Source of the DNA: Strigamia acuminata | Taxonomy: Eukaryota > Arthropoda > Chilopoda > Geophilomorpha > Linotaeniidae | Direction: 5' to 3' | NCBI GenBank assembly: GCA_949358305.1 | Contig: OX442314.1 | Coordinates: 48,308,581 to 48,368,580 of the forward strand | Length of the DNA stretch: 60,000 nt | Shown here: positions 39,701 to 48,307 of the stretch, in pieces | Layout: the number at the start of each line of letters is the position of its first letter | Numbering within the stretch: position 1 is the first letter of the stretch | Program-made: the position numbers and the translations under genes | Notes under the pieces: generated by a model | What the model was told of the DNA's origin: nothing | Databases searched by the model: none | The model's input: the letters and a program-made list of their open reading frames with translations, nothing else

Positions 39701-40508
39701 AATCTTTACTTTTGAGCACGATCACTGGGACAGATGCATTGACCAAATAAATTTTGCTTTGCACTCTGCTCCAAATGTGTCTACCGGCTTTACACCAGCA
39801 ATGCTAACGTATGGCAGAGAAATTCGACCGTTTTGGGACAATCGAGACGTGTCTTATGACACCCCTTTCGACCCAAATAGGCCCTACGACGCTGTCAGAA
39901 TGCTAGTCGCTAGACACCGTACTCTGATTGCTGCAGCTCTAAAAAATAAGAGTCTAGCCCAAGCAAAACAGAAAACTTATTACGATCGACACCGCAGCGA
40001 CGATAAATTCGAAGTTGGAGATTTGGTTTTACTAAAGACCCACCCATTGTCCAATGCTGCTAATCGATATGCTGCGTCCCTTGAGGATCGCTTTGAAGGA
40101 CCATATGTAATTACTAAAGTCTTTAATAACAATGCGTATGCCCTTGCAACACCAATCACTTTGCAAGCGAGAGGCACATACAATATTGTAAAACTCAGGA
40201 GATTCGTCCCCTCAGAAGAAAAGGCTCAATGGCCCATTTTAGATGAGGAAGATGAAGAAGTTCTTGAGAACCGACCTGTGAACACTGGAACAGCAACAAT
40301 CTTGCCACCACCAGTGCGACCAACAGAATCTGGTATCGCAACCAAGTTGCCAACACCAGTAGAACCTTTGGGAAATCCAAAAAAGAAAAAGGCTTTGCCT
40401 CTGCCACGAGTGGATTCACACAAAACCACGGCAGCACAGTCAAAACCGAATTCGGATTCGAAAAGACCATCGAGAAATCATATTTTGCCGATACGATACA
40501 GAGATTGA
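36741..40508 (+). CDS. Gypsy-E pol (protease, RT, RNase H, integrase)
   Basis: It is entered by -1 frameshift at 36741; the first ATG is at 36810. Protease has 'ALMDTGATHRYIS' (36988-37026). RT has 'YRLCIDFRWLN', 'FSTLDLTKGYYQIK', 'MPFGLCNAPSAFQRMM' and the catalytic 'LAYLDDIIIFSDS' (about 38010). RNase H has 'FTIHTDASGGGLGAVLM' and 'TDHHALRFLM'. Integrase has a zinc domain 'HPMAGHGG' with 'CNRCQRCKP' and a core 'IGIDLIGP', 'LSDNGPQF', 'LTERVNRN'. The C-terminal domain has 'FEVGDLVLLKTH' and 'GPYVITKVFNNNAYAL'. About 1,255 codons, uninterrupted, with all catalytic acids present. It looks functional. Confidence 0.95.
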   Translation, partial: RGVAVDRNSRVTDDCALTIVLIPMEEDMEDALFDDISSTEPDPRVVFSTEPEIDHVNVALKTGKSITPLPYIKATLNDLKVTALMDTGATHRYISGGMLKKLNLLHFMTPFLENRVVYTGDRPTRPIGTITLPLKWRGGELPVTFTVLPSASKFILLGCSWIIENKIVLNLTEREYFHIDFPHDTFPFDDPPSPEELGNAIMDRWDALVAESKSPVISTADLSQKLLAKSKLLPRQRFQISTLVEKYKHVFSDKAGCHPTLEHPIPTGDAPSFRCKDRPMNPKKAEIYRELVAELLRDGWAEPCEGSYKNPPVIVAKKGGGYRLCIDFRWLNKITIKDVYQMPSISMILACLGGKKFFSTLDLTKGYYQIKLKPSDKRKTAFSTSDGTYQFTRMPFGLCNAPSAFQRMMDQVLGTAQHKWALAYLDDIIIFSDSFEEHLQHLDDILSKLDKNKLTASPSKSFLCPEELNFLGFTMSNGSYSPNNDKVEAILKYPTPSSIKQLQRFIGMVGFYAALIPKLSITQKPFFALLKKDTKWEWSEECNVAFEYLKNQLAKGIMLPLPDFARNFTIHTDASGGGLGAVLMQIDDHGALRPVAYASRTLQGAENNYSTTDLECLAVVWAVDKFKPYIEYSEYQVETDHHALRFLMTMENPAGRLARWAMKLQNENFTIKYRKGTDNQVADALSRVSLDNGNPLEGKATLTEIIEPVALAYLTNEIDDSMSFENIILQQRADKHLSKLIEWLELDDGQPRPELPKFLEDRQYDCTLTRKGMLIIYAPFKTDFFVEEEDLGIGFKIFIPPSLQLAALQLIHDHPMAGHGGVEVTLERLKRIYFWPNMQKEVKLHVASCNRCQRCKPIQRKPKGLMVPTSPKIGRFEKIGIDLIGPLPRTPNRNRFILVVVDYATGWMEATPLRSAKMTAIAPILKRFFSCHGCPRFMLSDNGPQFISDVYQTLCDDAGVVPIKTTPYHPQTNLTERVNRNIKIMLRIFTFEHDHWDRCIDQINFALHSAPNVSTGFTPAMLTYGREIRPFWDNRDVSYDTPFDPNRPYDAVRMLVARHRTLIAAALKNKSLAQAKQKTYYDRHRSDDKFEVGDLVLLKTHPLSNAANRYAASLEDRFEGPYVITKVFNNNAYALATPITLQARGTYNIVKLRRFVPSEEKAQWPILDEEDEEVLENRPVNTGTATILPPPVRPTESGIATKLPTPVEPLGNPKKKKALPLPRVDSHKTTAAQSKPNSDSKRPSRNHILPIRYRD

Positions 40509-40751
40509 CCACTAGGTGGACACCTCCGAATTCGAAATTCCTACGGACCAATCACGAGACGACAACATAGCGTTTCCGGTTTCGTACACGTTGCGTAAAA
40601 GACGTTATTCTGCGGTACTTAAGAAGGAATCTTGGCAACATCAAATCATTCTCGTTCCAAGCAAGTGACTGTCCAGTTCGTCTCCTCCGCACGAATCCCG
40701 TCGATTTCCTGTTCCGTATATTTGATTTGATCAATTCATTTTTATTTTCCA
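40509..40751 (+). other. spacer between Gypsy-E pol and ORF3
   Basis: Non-coding in the pol and ORF3 frames. No splice acceptor stands directly before ORF3 (the sequence is TTTTATTTTCC then ATGG), so how ORF3 is expressed is not evident. Confidence 0.5.
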
Positions 40752-41930
40752 ATGGAAGAATATCCAGCCGGCACTCGAGTCGTATGCCCAGTGTGTTTAG
40801 GAAGTTGCGTAACCGAACGCAACAACGGCGCGTTAACTCCGTGCGAAAACTGTCTTGGCGAAGGACATGTGGATCGCAACGAACCTTTGGAACTCTGGTT
40901 CCGTCATTTTATGACGGTATCCGGACGCCCGATTCCAGTAAGAAACCGCGTGGTCGGTTGGATGCGAGTGCGTTCTCGTAGAGAAAGAAAGAAGTCAGAA
41001 AAGGCGTTTTACGCCAATTCCGGCGCCTCGACTTCGGCCCAATCGCCACGAACGGGATCAAATCCCAATTCCACGTCAAAAGCTGACGATACAACGACTG
41101 GACGAGTTTCAAAAAGAGCGGTTTTACGCTTGAAACTAGCCGGATTTGCGGCGAATCGTTCGCAAACGTCGCAGACACCAAAAACTTCAACTTCGAGTTC
41201 GACTAAAATCCTTCGACCACCGAAGAAAGTGACTGTAAAACAGTCATGTTCGACGGTGACAGAATCGAAAGCCAAACCACGCTCTGAGATTTCGGCGGCC
41301 CTCGTCGCAATGCGACTAAAGATCCGCGAACGAAATCCAAAGATGGCGGAAGAGACAGTAAACGCTTTAGCCAAAGAACGTCTCAAGTGGGAGAAGGTCG
41401 CTGATTATAAACAGCGACAAGCCGCCCTCGCCGTGAGCCAACGAGTGACCGCTACGGTTACGTCATGTACGCAAGCGGCGAAGAAATCAATCCCACCACC
41501 GTCGTGTACGATCGTCTCAAACGATACGAGCATGCCGACGGAATTCGTTTGTTCCTCGACTGTTTTACAGTCAATTCCAAATCCAGCGGTCATTATGCCG
41601 CCGATATTCGGCGAGAGACCAACGGACATTTCATTTCAGAATCTCCAGACCGCTCCGATGTCAATCGAAAATGGCGCGGCCGCCACCGAGACCGTCGCCG
41701 AAGCATCGAGTGCGATGGAAACCGAAGAATCGCATACGCCTCCGCCGCCTCTTCCACCACAATCGAAGGCAGAGAAGGCGGAGAAGAAGGCGGAAAAGAA
41801 AACCAGATCCGCCGCGAAGCGAGAGCAAAAGACGCGTCGTAACCTGGCGAAGGAGCTGCCGTCGATAAAAGAGAACGAACGTGACGACGACGAGACGCCA
41901 CCGACGCCCGGCAAGACGCTACAGATATAG
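40752..41930 (+). CDS. Gypsy-E ORF3, CxxCxG zinc-type protein in the env position
   Basis: 392 residues. Near the N-terminus are C12-PV-C15-LGS-C19 and C31-EN-C34-LGEG, two CxxCxG units like those of the DnaJ zinc domain, which suggests metal binding. The rest is basic and Ser/Thr/Pro-rich, then Lys/Glu-rich with a likely coiled coil ('KAEKAEKKAEKKTRS'), ending acidic. There is no signal peptide, no membrane helix and no fusion or cleavage motif, so it is not an envelope gene. Gypsy-C has an equivalent ORF in the same place. Function unknown; nucleic-acid or host-protein binding is possible. Confidence 0.8.
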   Translation: MEEYPAGTRVVCPVCLGSCVTERNNGALTPCENCLGEGHVDRNEPLELWFRHFMTVSGRPIPVRNRVVGWMRVRSRRERKKSEKAFYANSGASTSAQSPRTGSNPNSTSKADDTTTGRVSKRAVLRLKLAGFAANRSQTSQTPKTSTSSSTKILRPPKKVTVKQSCSTVTESKAKPRSEISAALVAMRLKIRERNPKMAEETVNALAKERLKWEKVADYKQRQAALAVSQRVTATVTSCTQAAKKSIPPPSCTIVSNDTSMPTEFVCSSTVLQSIPNPAVIMPPIFGERPTDISFQNLQTAPMSIENGAAATETVAEASSAMETEESHTPPPPLPPQSKAEKAEKKAEKKTRSAAKREQKTRRNLAKELPSIKENERDDDETPPTPGKTLQI

Positions 41931-42416
41931 AAGAAGTGGCCAGTTTTTCTCAAAACTTTATAATGCCAATAGTGTTGATAGTTTTTACATTTTTTAAATG
42001 GTTTTTTCTCTATCAAAGTAATAATAATAGTCCTAACTTTTATTCTCAAAGCTACAAATGCATTTACTTACCTATTAGAATTAAATTAACTTAGATTTTA
42101 ATATTTTTCAAAGAATTTTTTATTCAAATGTGTTAAAAATTTACAAGTGTTATTTACAGTATTTATATTTCACGAATTGTATTTTGTCTTCATCCTGGGG
42201 GTAAGTGTGCGTTGTTTTTCTCTGGTGTATTTTTCCCGATGTTACCTGCTGGTGATCCGTGGTCCAGTTGTCATCAACTCATCCGGTCATCTGGTTATCT
42301 GCAAAAAAGAAAAGTAATGATTAATTTTTAATTATGAAATTAACTTTCAAACAACCACTTTCGTGATTGTGTTGAGGTACCCCTCTCAGTACTTACCTTT
42401 TTTAGGGGGGGGGAGA
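41931..42416 (+). promoter_or_regulatory. Gypsy-E 3' region and polypurine tract
   Basis: An AT-rich untranslated stretch ends in AGGGGGGGGGGAGATG (about 42402-42416), a strong polypurine tract directly before the 3' LTR. Confidence 0.85.
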
Positions 42417-43039
42417 TGTGACCGGCTGCCCGCTCAGTCCGCTCACTTGCCTGCAACACACGGCGCTTCCACGGCTCTCGCGCACCTCGTGTGTTTCTCG
42501 CGCGCACCTGTTGCGGACCCCCGCACCAGGTGGAGCTGATGGTCGTTGGCCCGGCCAATTGGGAACCGGAAGTGCCCCTTCCGGAAGTGGTGGGCCCCGC
42601 AGAGGCCCAAGAGAGTTCTCTAACTTCCAGCATGGCGAACGGTCGCTTCCACGATCGCTCTTCCACGCTGGCGGCAATGACGAATCCAGTTGGCGTAGCG
42701 ACTCTGTCGCCCGCCGGGACTTGATAGTCCACGTTCCCCATGTCCGTCCTGCGTTCTCCGTGAACGTAGCGGCGACATGGCTAAACGGTATTCCGACCAC
42801 GTGTGTCATGGCGGCCATTGGCCGCCGTGCCACGCGGTCTTGTTAGGGACGGCTGTTCGCAGCCGTCGCATTGGGAAATGCACTGGGAGACACCACATCA
42901 TACCCCTAGACATCAATAAAGCTTACCTTAAACTAAACTTGTGTCTCTTGTGTATTTCGGAGTGAATTCTATCGTGTGTGTTGTGTCCAGCGCCTCGTGG
43001 CTCTCCCCCGACCACGTGGCGACCGTCCAAACACTCACA
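42417..43039 (+). repeat. Gypsy-E 3' LTR
   Basis: Same 623-bp sequence as 32313-32935 by eye. AATAAA is at 42915-42920. Confidence 0.93.
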
Positions 43040-43245
43040 CGTTGAAAAGAGGTGAAACTCCAAAGAAACCACCTCGAAAACCCCGCAAACCCCAACCGGT
43101 AGTTCCACGAACTAGCACTCGTCCACGACGAGAACGAAAACCAAATCCTAAATATGCAGATGAAAATTTCGTGCGAAACATCACTGCAGTATTTAAAAAA
43201 CCATACCAACAACGAGGAAAAGCCTCAAAGTTCTGTTGGAATTGA
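43040..43245 (+). CDS. Gypsy-C integrase C-terminal tail
   Basis: This continues the Gypsy-C integrase frame after the Gypsy-E target duplication. It is a Lys/Arg/Pro-rich tail (for example 'TPKKPPRKPRKPQPVVP') ending at TGA 43243-43245. A basic tail is usual after gypsy integrase. Confidence 0.8.
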
Positions 43246-44297
43246 TAAAGTTTTATCCAAAACTTGAAGACTGTAATTATTCACATGTCTGACAGGTGTA
43301 GTGATTTATAATCTCAACACCGGGGGACAAGATATTACGATATTTATGGAAATTTATATTAAAAATATGAATTTGTTGTGATGAATTAAATATTCGGTAG
43401 AATATTTTAATTTTTTGGTCGTATTTACATGTATTTTAACCAAAATACAGAGAATTACTTTGAAAGTGATGATCTCGCGTAATTACGAAGGTACGAGACT
43501 TACGAGGTGTGATTAAACCTCGAACCCGACAATTAATAGGGAATAAAATTCCCAGGGTTCATTGCACACAAACACTTCGTTAAACACACGGATACTAGTG
43601 ACTTCGTTCCTTCAACCGTCTTCGCTTTTCGACTTGAGAATTTCGACGCTAATTCATTTAGCCGACTTCAAAACCGGAAAACTAGCTTCTAATTGTAAGT
43701 AGTTTTCGTTAATATTCTTTGACTAAAGAATTAGAAAATTGTTCGCAACAATTGAAAATATCGGCGTCCCGATAAAAGTTATAAATTCACGTGCTATTAT
43801 AAGCGTGAATCGGCATTAAATCACTCTGGAAGTTTAGCTATTCAGTCGAATAGTTGGGTTAAATTTAATAATTATTTATTGAGTTTAAGTACGTGGGCAC
43901 TAATTATTTAAATCAAGTCGCGGTCGAGGCTTGCATAAATTATTTTAGCGGTGAATTTTCGATTTGAGATATTTATTAGACTAAGTGTTAATTAATTAAT
44001 ACGAAAGTTATCTTTGATATTCGAAAAGTTGGATTAAATAGTTTAAGGAAACTAAAAGGATTTTTCTTTTGAAAAATCAACAAGTTGCGATTTTCAATGA
44101 AAATCTTTGTCGGCGAGTCCATTCTCGTGTCATAAACACAAGGGGAATGTGACTCATTAGTGTCACCTGTTAGGGGTTATAAATAACTCGAGTTGTGTAT
44201 TTTTCGTTGCGAACAATACGTTTTAATTCTTTGGACTCAAGGAATGATTATTTAGAGTGGAATTATTTTTAATAAAATAATTTATTTGCGTCTGCAG
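43246..44297 (+). promoter_or_regulatory. Gypsy-C region before ORF3: internal polypurine tract and intron
   Basis: ACACCGGGGGACA at 43316-43328 closely copies the 3' polypurine tract (CACCGGGGGATG before 46560). A splice donor GTAAGT (43695-43700) and an acceptor CTGCAG (AG at 44296-44297) bracket a 603-bp intron whose acceptor directly abuts the ORF3 ATG. This points to a spliced or separate ORF3 transcript. Confidence 0.6.
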
Positions 44298-45752
44298 ATG
44301 GGAAGTGGTAAGCACCGTTCAAAACGGAGTCATCGACGACACCGACATGAAAGCTCCAGCTCGTCCACCTCGTCTAGTGACGAGCAACGCCGTTCAGCGG
44401 AACGTGCTTACATGAGGGCCCAACAGATACCGACGGCGCCCGCCTCGATGTACGCCCTGACGCCGCTGCAACTCGCAACGCTTAATTGGCTGAGCGTCCA
44501 TCCGGACGGACTTCCGCTCGACTTAAATGCGATGATGCAGGCCCCATCCACTTCTGCGCAGCCAACTATTTATGAGTCGGCACAATTGGCCCCGATGGCC
44601 CAAGTGGCGTATCCACCCGCGAACGTTATCAACGTCCCGTTGGCCCCGCATTCACCAGAATTTCGGCCGCCAACTGCGAGCGTGGCGCCTACCGTCGCCA
44701 ACACGTCGAATACGACTGCACCGACTTTGGCAGGACAATCAACGTTTGTTGCGAGTCTTCCTGCTGGTGCTGAGTCTTCTGCATCAGAATACGGATGGAA
44801 TGAGCCGCCGCCGGGCGCTTTGCGTTATTCGGAGCCTGTTTCTCGCAACCGCGAGTACCGAGCGGCCAACAAAGCCAGAAAGAAGGACGAGAAGGCCCGC
44901 CTGCGCAAAGAGCAGTGCGAACGAGACATGGCAGCCGGAATACCTCACGATAACATCGTGACGGACCAGGCCACGGAGACGATCTGCCCATTTTGCGTCG
45001 GCTGTGGGTGGTGCTGCGGTGCATCCGCAGGTTCTTCTCTAATGCGTTGTCCAAACTGCCGTGGAAGGAAAACGCGACCGCGTTCGGAGCCGTGGCGCAA
45101 GGAGGTTCAGCCCCACGTGGTGAAAGGCATTAAGCCTAACGAGAAGCGATGTTGGGCTCACTGCCCCAAGTGCCGATTGTTTCTAAACAGCCGCGGCGAG
45201 GCTGTGTACATCGACCCGCGTTTCCTCACCTGGACCCGCGCTGAAGCCAACGCTGGTGTAAGAGTCGAACTCCTTCGACAGTCGCCACCGCCATCCGAGG
45301 ACTCCGAAGTTTCTACTGAAACTGTCCAAGCTGTCGAAAGCGCCGGAAGCGAGGTACAAGAGGAAATCGTTCGACCAAGAACGATGTCGCGTGGTCGAGG
45401 CTGTCTGACGCTCGACCGAGCGAGAGAAATCGCCAAGGTTCAACGAACCAACATCTTGGCACGAGGGCGAGCTCGTAAGCTTCAACAGGCCGTGGAAGCG
45501 TCGTCCAAACCGTGGAGGATCCTCCAGCGGCCGAAACCGACGTATCCAGCGCCCCTCCAGCGTCTAAGTCCGAGACTTCGGACGACGCTCAGTTTGAGGA
45601 CGCCGAAGAGTTGCTTTCCGTCGTCGATTTCGTGGCGGAGTTGCTCGAGGATCTACCGTTCCCACCTCCGAGCCCAGAGGAAATTGAAGCGTCGGAGGAA
45701 GCCGTGTTTTCCGCCGTCTCGACAGAGGCGACTGAAGAGTCGGATTTTCTGA
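44298..45752 (+). CDS. Gypsy-C ORF3, cysteine-rich zinc-type protein (C-terminus frameshifted)
   Basis: The ATG at 44298 follows a splice acceptor directly, which fixes the start. An RS/H-rich basic N-terminus (HRSKRSHRRHRHESSSSS) comes first. Residues about 230-254 read C-PF-C-VG-C-GW-CC ... C-PN-C-RGR, followed by 'CWAHCPKC': a CxxCxG zinc-like cluster as in Gypsy-E ORF3. From about 45510 the frame becomes Arg/Pro-rich and unlike a natural end. A second frame (45512-45814) gives an acidic tail ending TAA, so a 1-base indel near 45505-45515 is likely. No signal peptide or membrane helix. Function unknown. Confidence 0.78.
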   Translation: MGSGKHRSKRSHRRHRHESSSSSTSSSDEQRRSAERAYMRAQQIPTAPASMYALTPLQLATLNWLSVHPDGLPLDLNAMMQAPSTSAQPTIYESAQLAPMAQVAYPPANVINVPLAPHSPEFRPPTASVAPTVANTSNTTAPTLAGQSTFVASLPAGAESSASEYGWNEPPPGALRYSEPVSRNREYRAANKARKKDEKARLRKEQCERDMAAGIPHDNIVTDQATETICPFCVGCGWCCGASAGSSLMRCPNCRGRKTRPRSEPWRKEVQPHVVKGIKPNEKRCWAHCPKCRLFLNSRGEAVYIDPRFLTWTRAEANAGVRVELLRQSPPPSEDSEVSTETVQAVESAGSEVQEEIVRPRTMSRGRGCLTLDRAREIAKVQRTNILARGRARKLQQAVEASSKPWRILQRPKPTYPAPLQRLSPRLRTTLSLRTPKSCFPSSISWRSCSRIYRSHLRAQRKLKRRRKPCFPPSRQRRLKSRIF

Positions 45753-45814
45753 CTTCTGCTGAAGTCGAGAAAAAGGAGGAGAAAGTTTCGACTGACGTCG
45801 AAAAGAAGGATTAA
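45512..45814 (+). CDS. Gypsy-C ORF3 acidic C-terminal tail (alternate frame)
   Basis: 100 residues, strongly acidic (EDAEELLSVVDF, SPEEIEASEE) and ending EKKD. Its composition continues the ORF3 sequence better than the frame that overlaps it, so this is probably the natural C-terminus separated by an indel. Confidence 0.6.
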   Translation: MEDPPAAETDVSSAPPASKSETSDDAQFEDAEELLSVVDFVAELLEDLPFPPPSPEEIEASEEAVFSAVSTEATEESDFLTSAEVEKKEEKVSTDVEKKD

Positions 45815-46559
45815 AAGGAAAAAAAAAAAATTAACATTCGTTATTTTTACTGAGTGGAAATATTTTTGACTAAAAATATTCCAAGTGTTTTGTTGTGTTT
45901 GCGATTTTTCCAGTATTCTCATGAGTAGTGTGTTCAGTTTTTTATTTAAAATTAGAACTAATTATTTAAATATTCTAACGAATATAGTTGATTAAAAATT
46001 GGATTCAATTTAATTGTTCTTTCCGAATTCAATTTGATTTTGTTTGAACTAATCATATTAATATATGTTTGTTTGATTTATTTACAAATTTCATAATTAT
46101 TTATGGAAATTTTGTGTTTATTTTGCTTTGTTCAAAGTGTTGAAGAATTTCAAGTTGAAATTCAATAATTTTTATGACAATCGTAATAAAAATTAGTAGT
46201 TTAGATTTTCGATAAATAAAATTTTGCATAAGTTTATTTTTTATTGATTATCTTGTTGATTAATAAGCTGTGAAGAAGTTTATTTGATGGAGAAAATAAA
46301 ATTTCTATCGAAATTAGTTTTCTCGAACATGTATCCATGTTCGGACGAGTTCATTTCCGTCGCCTAGCAACCGGGAGTTGCGTTGTACAGGGAAGCCGAT
46401 TAGTCTAATCGGGTGACGAAGTTTCTGAAAGAAATAACGCGATTAAGTTTAATAAAATACTTACCAAGTGGATTAATTCGATAGAATTAGGTGAACATTC
46501 TTATCTATTAAGAATGACAATCGAGAGTTAGTAAACTCTATGCTTGTCACCGGGGGATG
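45815..46559 (+). promoter_or_regulatory. Gypsy-C 3' untranslated region with X-box and polypurine tract
   Basis: AT-rich. GTCGCCTAGCAAC at 46359-46371 fits the X-box consensus and is followed by a CCGATTA/TAATCGG hairpin, mirroring the leader motif at 26558. CACCGGGGGATG (46548-46559) is the polypurine tract. Confidence 0.6.
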
Positions 46560-48299
46560 TGTGATGATTACAAATCGATAGTTATCAATGTTCACCATAG
46601 ATGGCGCTGTTTAACCAACGCGCGTATTTCAAACTCGGTTAAAACTAAAAAGTGTGATAAATAATTATTTAGACACGGTGAATAAAATATAACTATTTTA
46701 TTCGATATAAATTAAGTATTAATTACTTGATGATGTTGATTCTATCGAATCAATATCCACTTTACTTACCTATCGAAGGGAACCAATCGGACCCTTCCGG
46801 ACCCCAACTGGGCCCATCTGGACATAGTCATATATTAGGTCCGGACTAGTGACCCACGAATCCGCCGATTCGTACGCTGATTGGCTGTCGCCAATCTAGT
46901 AGTTCTACAGAACTATATAAGCTCCAGTTTCTCACCTACTATCCCCCTGGCTTGATAACTGAACTTGTATATTGTCTGTAGTTGAATTGTTATCGTTTGA
47001 TTTCATTATTCTCTATCGACACATCAGGCCACCTCAGCTCTCCACAGTTAGTATTCATTACTATTTGTTATTGCTGTTGTAGGGCTATTTCGGGAAGGCT
47101 AACTCCGGTAATAGACATGCATTCGCATGAAATGGCCCCGTAACGTTAGCCAGCTGTTCTACGGGACAGTAGGACTTCGTACGGTGGCTTAATATAACGG
47201 TCGTATACAGTACGACCTTGCTAAATGAAAATAGGTCCCTCAGCTAACTGGCCACAGTCCGCTGCAGGATGGTTGTTGTAAACAACCCACGCAGGTTCCC
47301 GTCTTTCTATGATTGGTCCTTCCGCTCGTTAAAAGTCGGTAAAGGCCTAATGCACAGGTAACACGCCGGGTTGGTAGCCCGTGAGTAATATCTTCAGATG
47401 TTGCGATAAATAACTACCTGGATAATGGTAATCCAACGGCAGTGGCCAAATAATATTTTACCCGGTGCTCGATCATTGGATCCCGCCATCGTAAGGCATG
47501 CTGGCGGATGGAGGAGTCAAATCCTCCCGCGATGGTTCTCTCGACCGTCGTGACGGTCCCCGCCCCATCGTACCCTCCGGGTTAGTAACCCGTGAACAGG
47601 AGTTGAACAACACTGTGCTAAACAAATTACTCGGGCATTGGTAATCCTGTATTGGCAATATCTTTTAAACCCGGTAAGTCCATAGAAATGTTTACCTGGT
47701 GGTTGGTACCACCGATAGCGAACTAAAGCGTACAATTAAATACTCGGCGCCTGATCACGAGATCTTGTCGTCGTAAGGCATGCTGGCGGATGGAGTCTCA
47801 ACAACTCCCGCGACGTTCTCTCAATTGTCGTGACGGTCCCCGCCCAATTAATATTTATATAACAATTCATTTGTTGTATTATTTTAATTACTTCACTTTA
47901 TTCATTTGAAACAATGGAATATTCTGCCGAATATTCCTGTTTATGCGTAGGACTCTTCGCATATTTAGATAATCGATGCTGCGGACCAAATACGTCTCCG
48001 TAGCGATATTTGTGACGATGCCGCAAGTCAGCCGTATCCCTCTGGCTTCGCCCGGATCCTCAACCAGTTGATGCCGCCCGTTTACACGCGTCAAGAACCC
48101 ATTATTGTTATTATTCAGTAATAAATATGTCATGTCACACTAAAACTGTAAGTTATTTCTACTTGATCACATATTCATGTTTGTAAAGGCTCCCGTAGCT
48201 TATCTCGGTTAGGTTGTTGCTAAACTTAGCAACGTCTTGTATAAACCGAATTATCTATCTTAAATGGCTATTAAATCAGCCAAAAGTAGAATCGTCACA
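46560..48299 (+). repeat. Gypsy-C 3' LTR
   Basis: 1740 bp, one visible difference from 24113-25852. TATATAAG is at 46914-46921. Confidence 0.93.
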
Positions 48300-48307
48300 C
48301 ACTGCAT

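Larger units (their letters stand above)
32313..43039 (+). mobile_element. Ty3/gypsy LTR retrotransposon (Gypsy-E), apparently intact
   Basis: 623-bp LTRs (32313-32935 and 42417-43039) with no visible difference. The target duplication is CGTT (32309-32312 and 43040-43043). It contains full-length gag, pol with all catalytic motifs, a -1 frameshift signal and ORF3, all open. It is the youngest insertion in the window, being inside Gypsy-C, and the best candidate for an active element. Confidence 0.94.
24113..48299 (+). mobile_element. Ty3/gypsy LTR retrotransposon (Gypsy-C), split by Gypsy-E
   Basis: 1740-bp LTRs (24113-25852 and 46560-48299) with TG...CA ends and a target duplication CACT (24109-24112 and 48300-48303). 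The only LTR difference I see is T versus C near 25366/47813. Without Gypsy-E and its target duplication it is about 13.5 kb. Order is gag, protease-RT, [RNase H deleted], integrase, ORF3. It lies in the channel gene region. The deletion in pol means it would need enzymes from another copy to move. Confidence 0.93.

Noticed and set aside
42418-42846. 142-codon plus-strand open frame in the Gypsy-E 3' LTR
   Set aside because: Pure LTR sequence, also present in the 5' LTR. No start context or domain.
43246-44285. separate host gene between Gypsy-C pol and ORF3
   Set aside because: No coding signal. The donor and acceptor fit an ORF3 leader intron instead.
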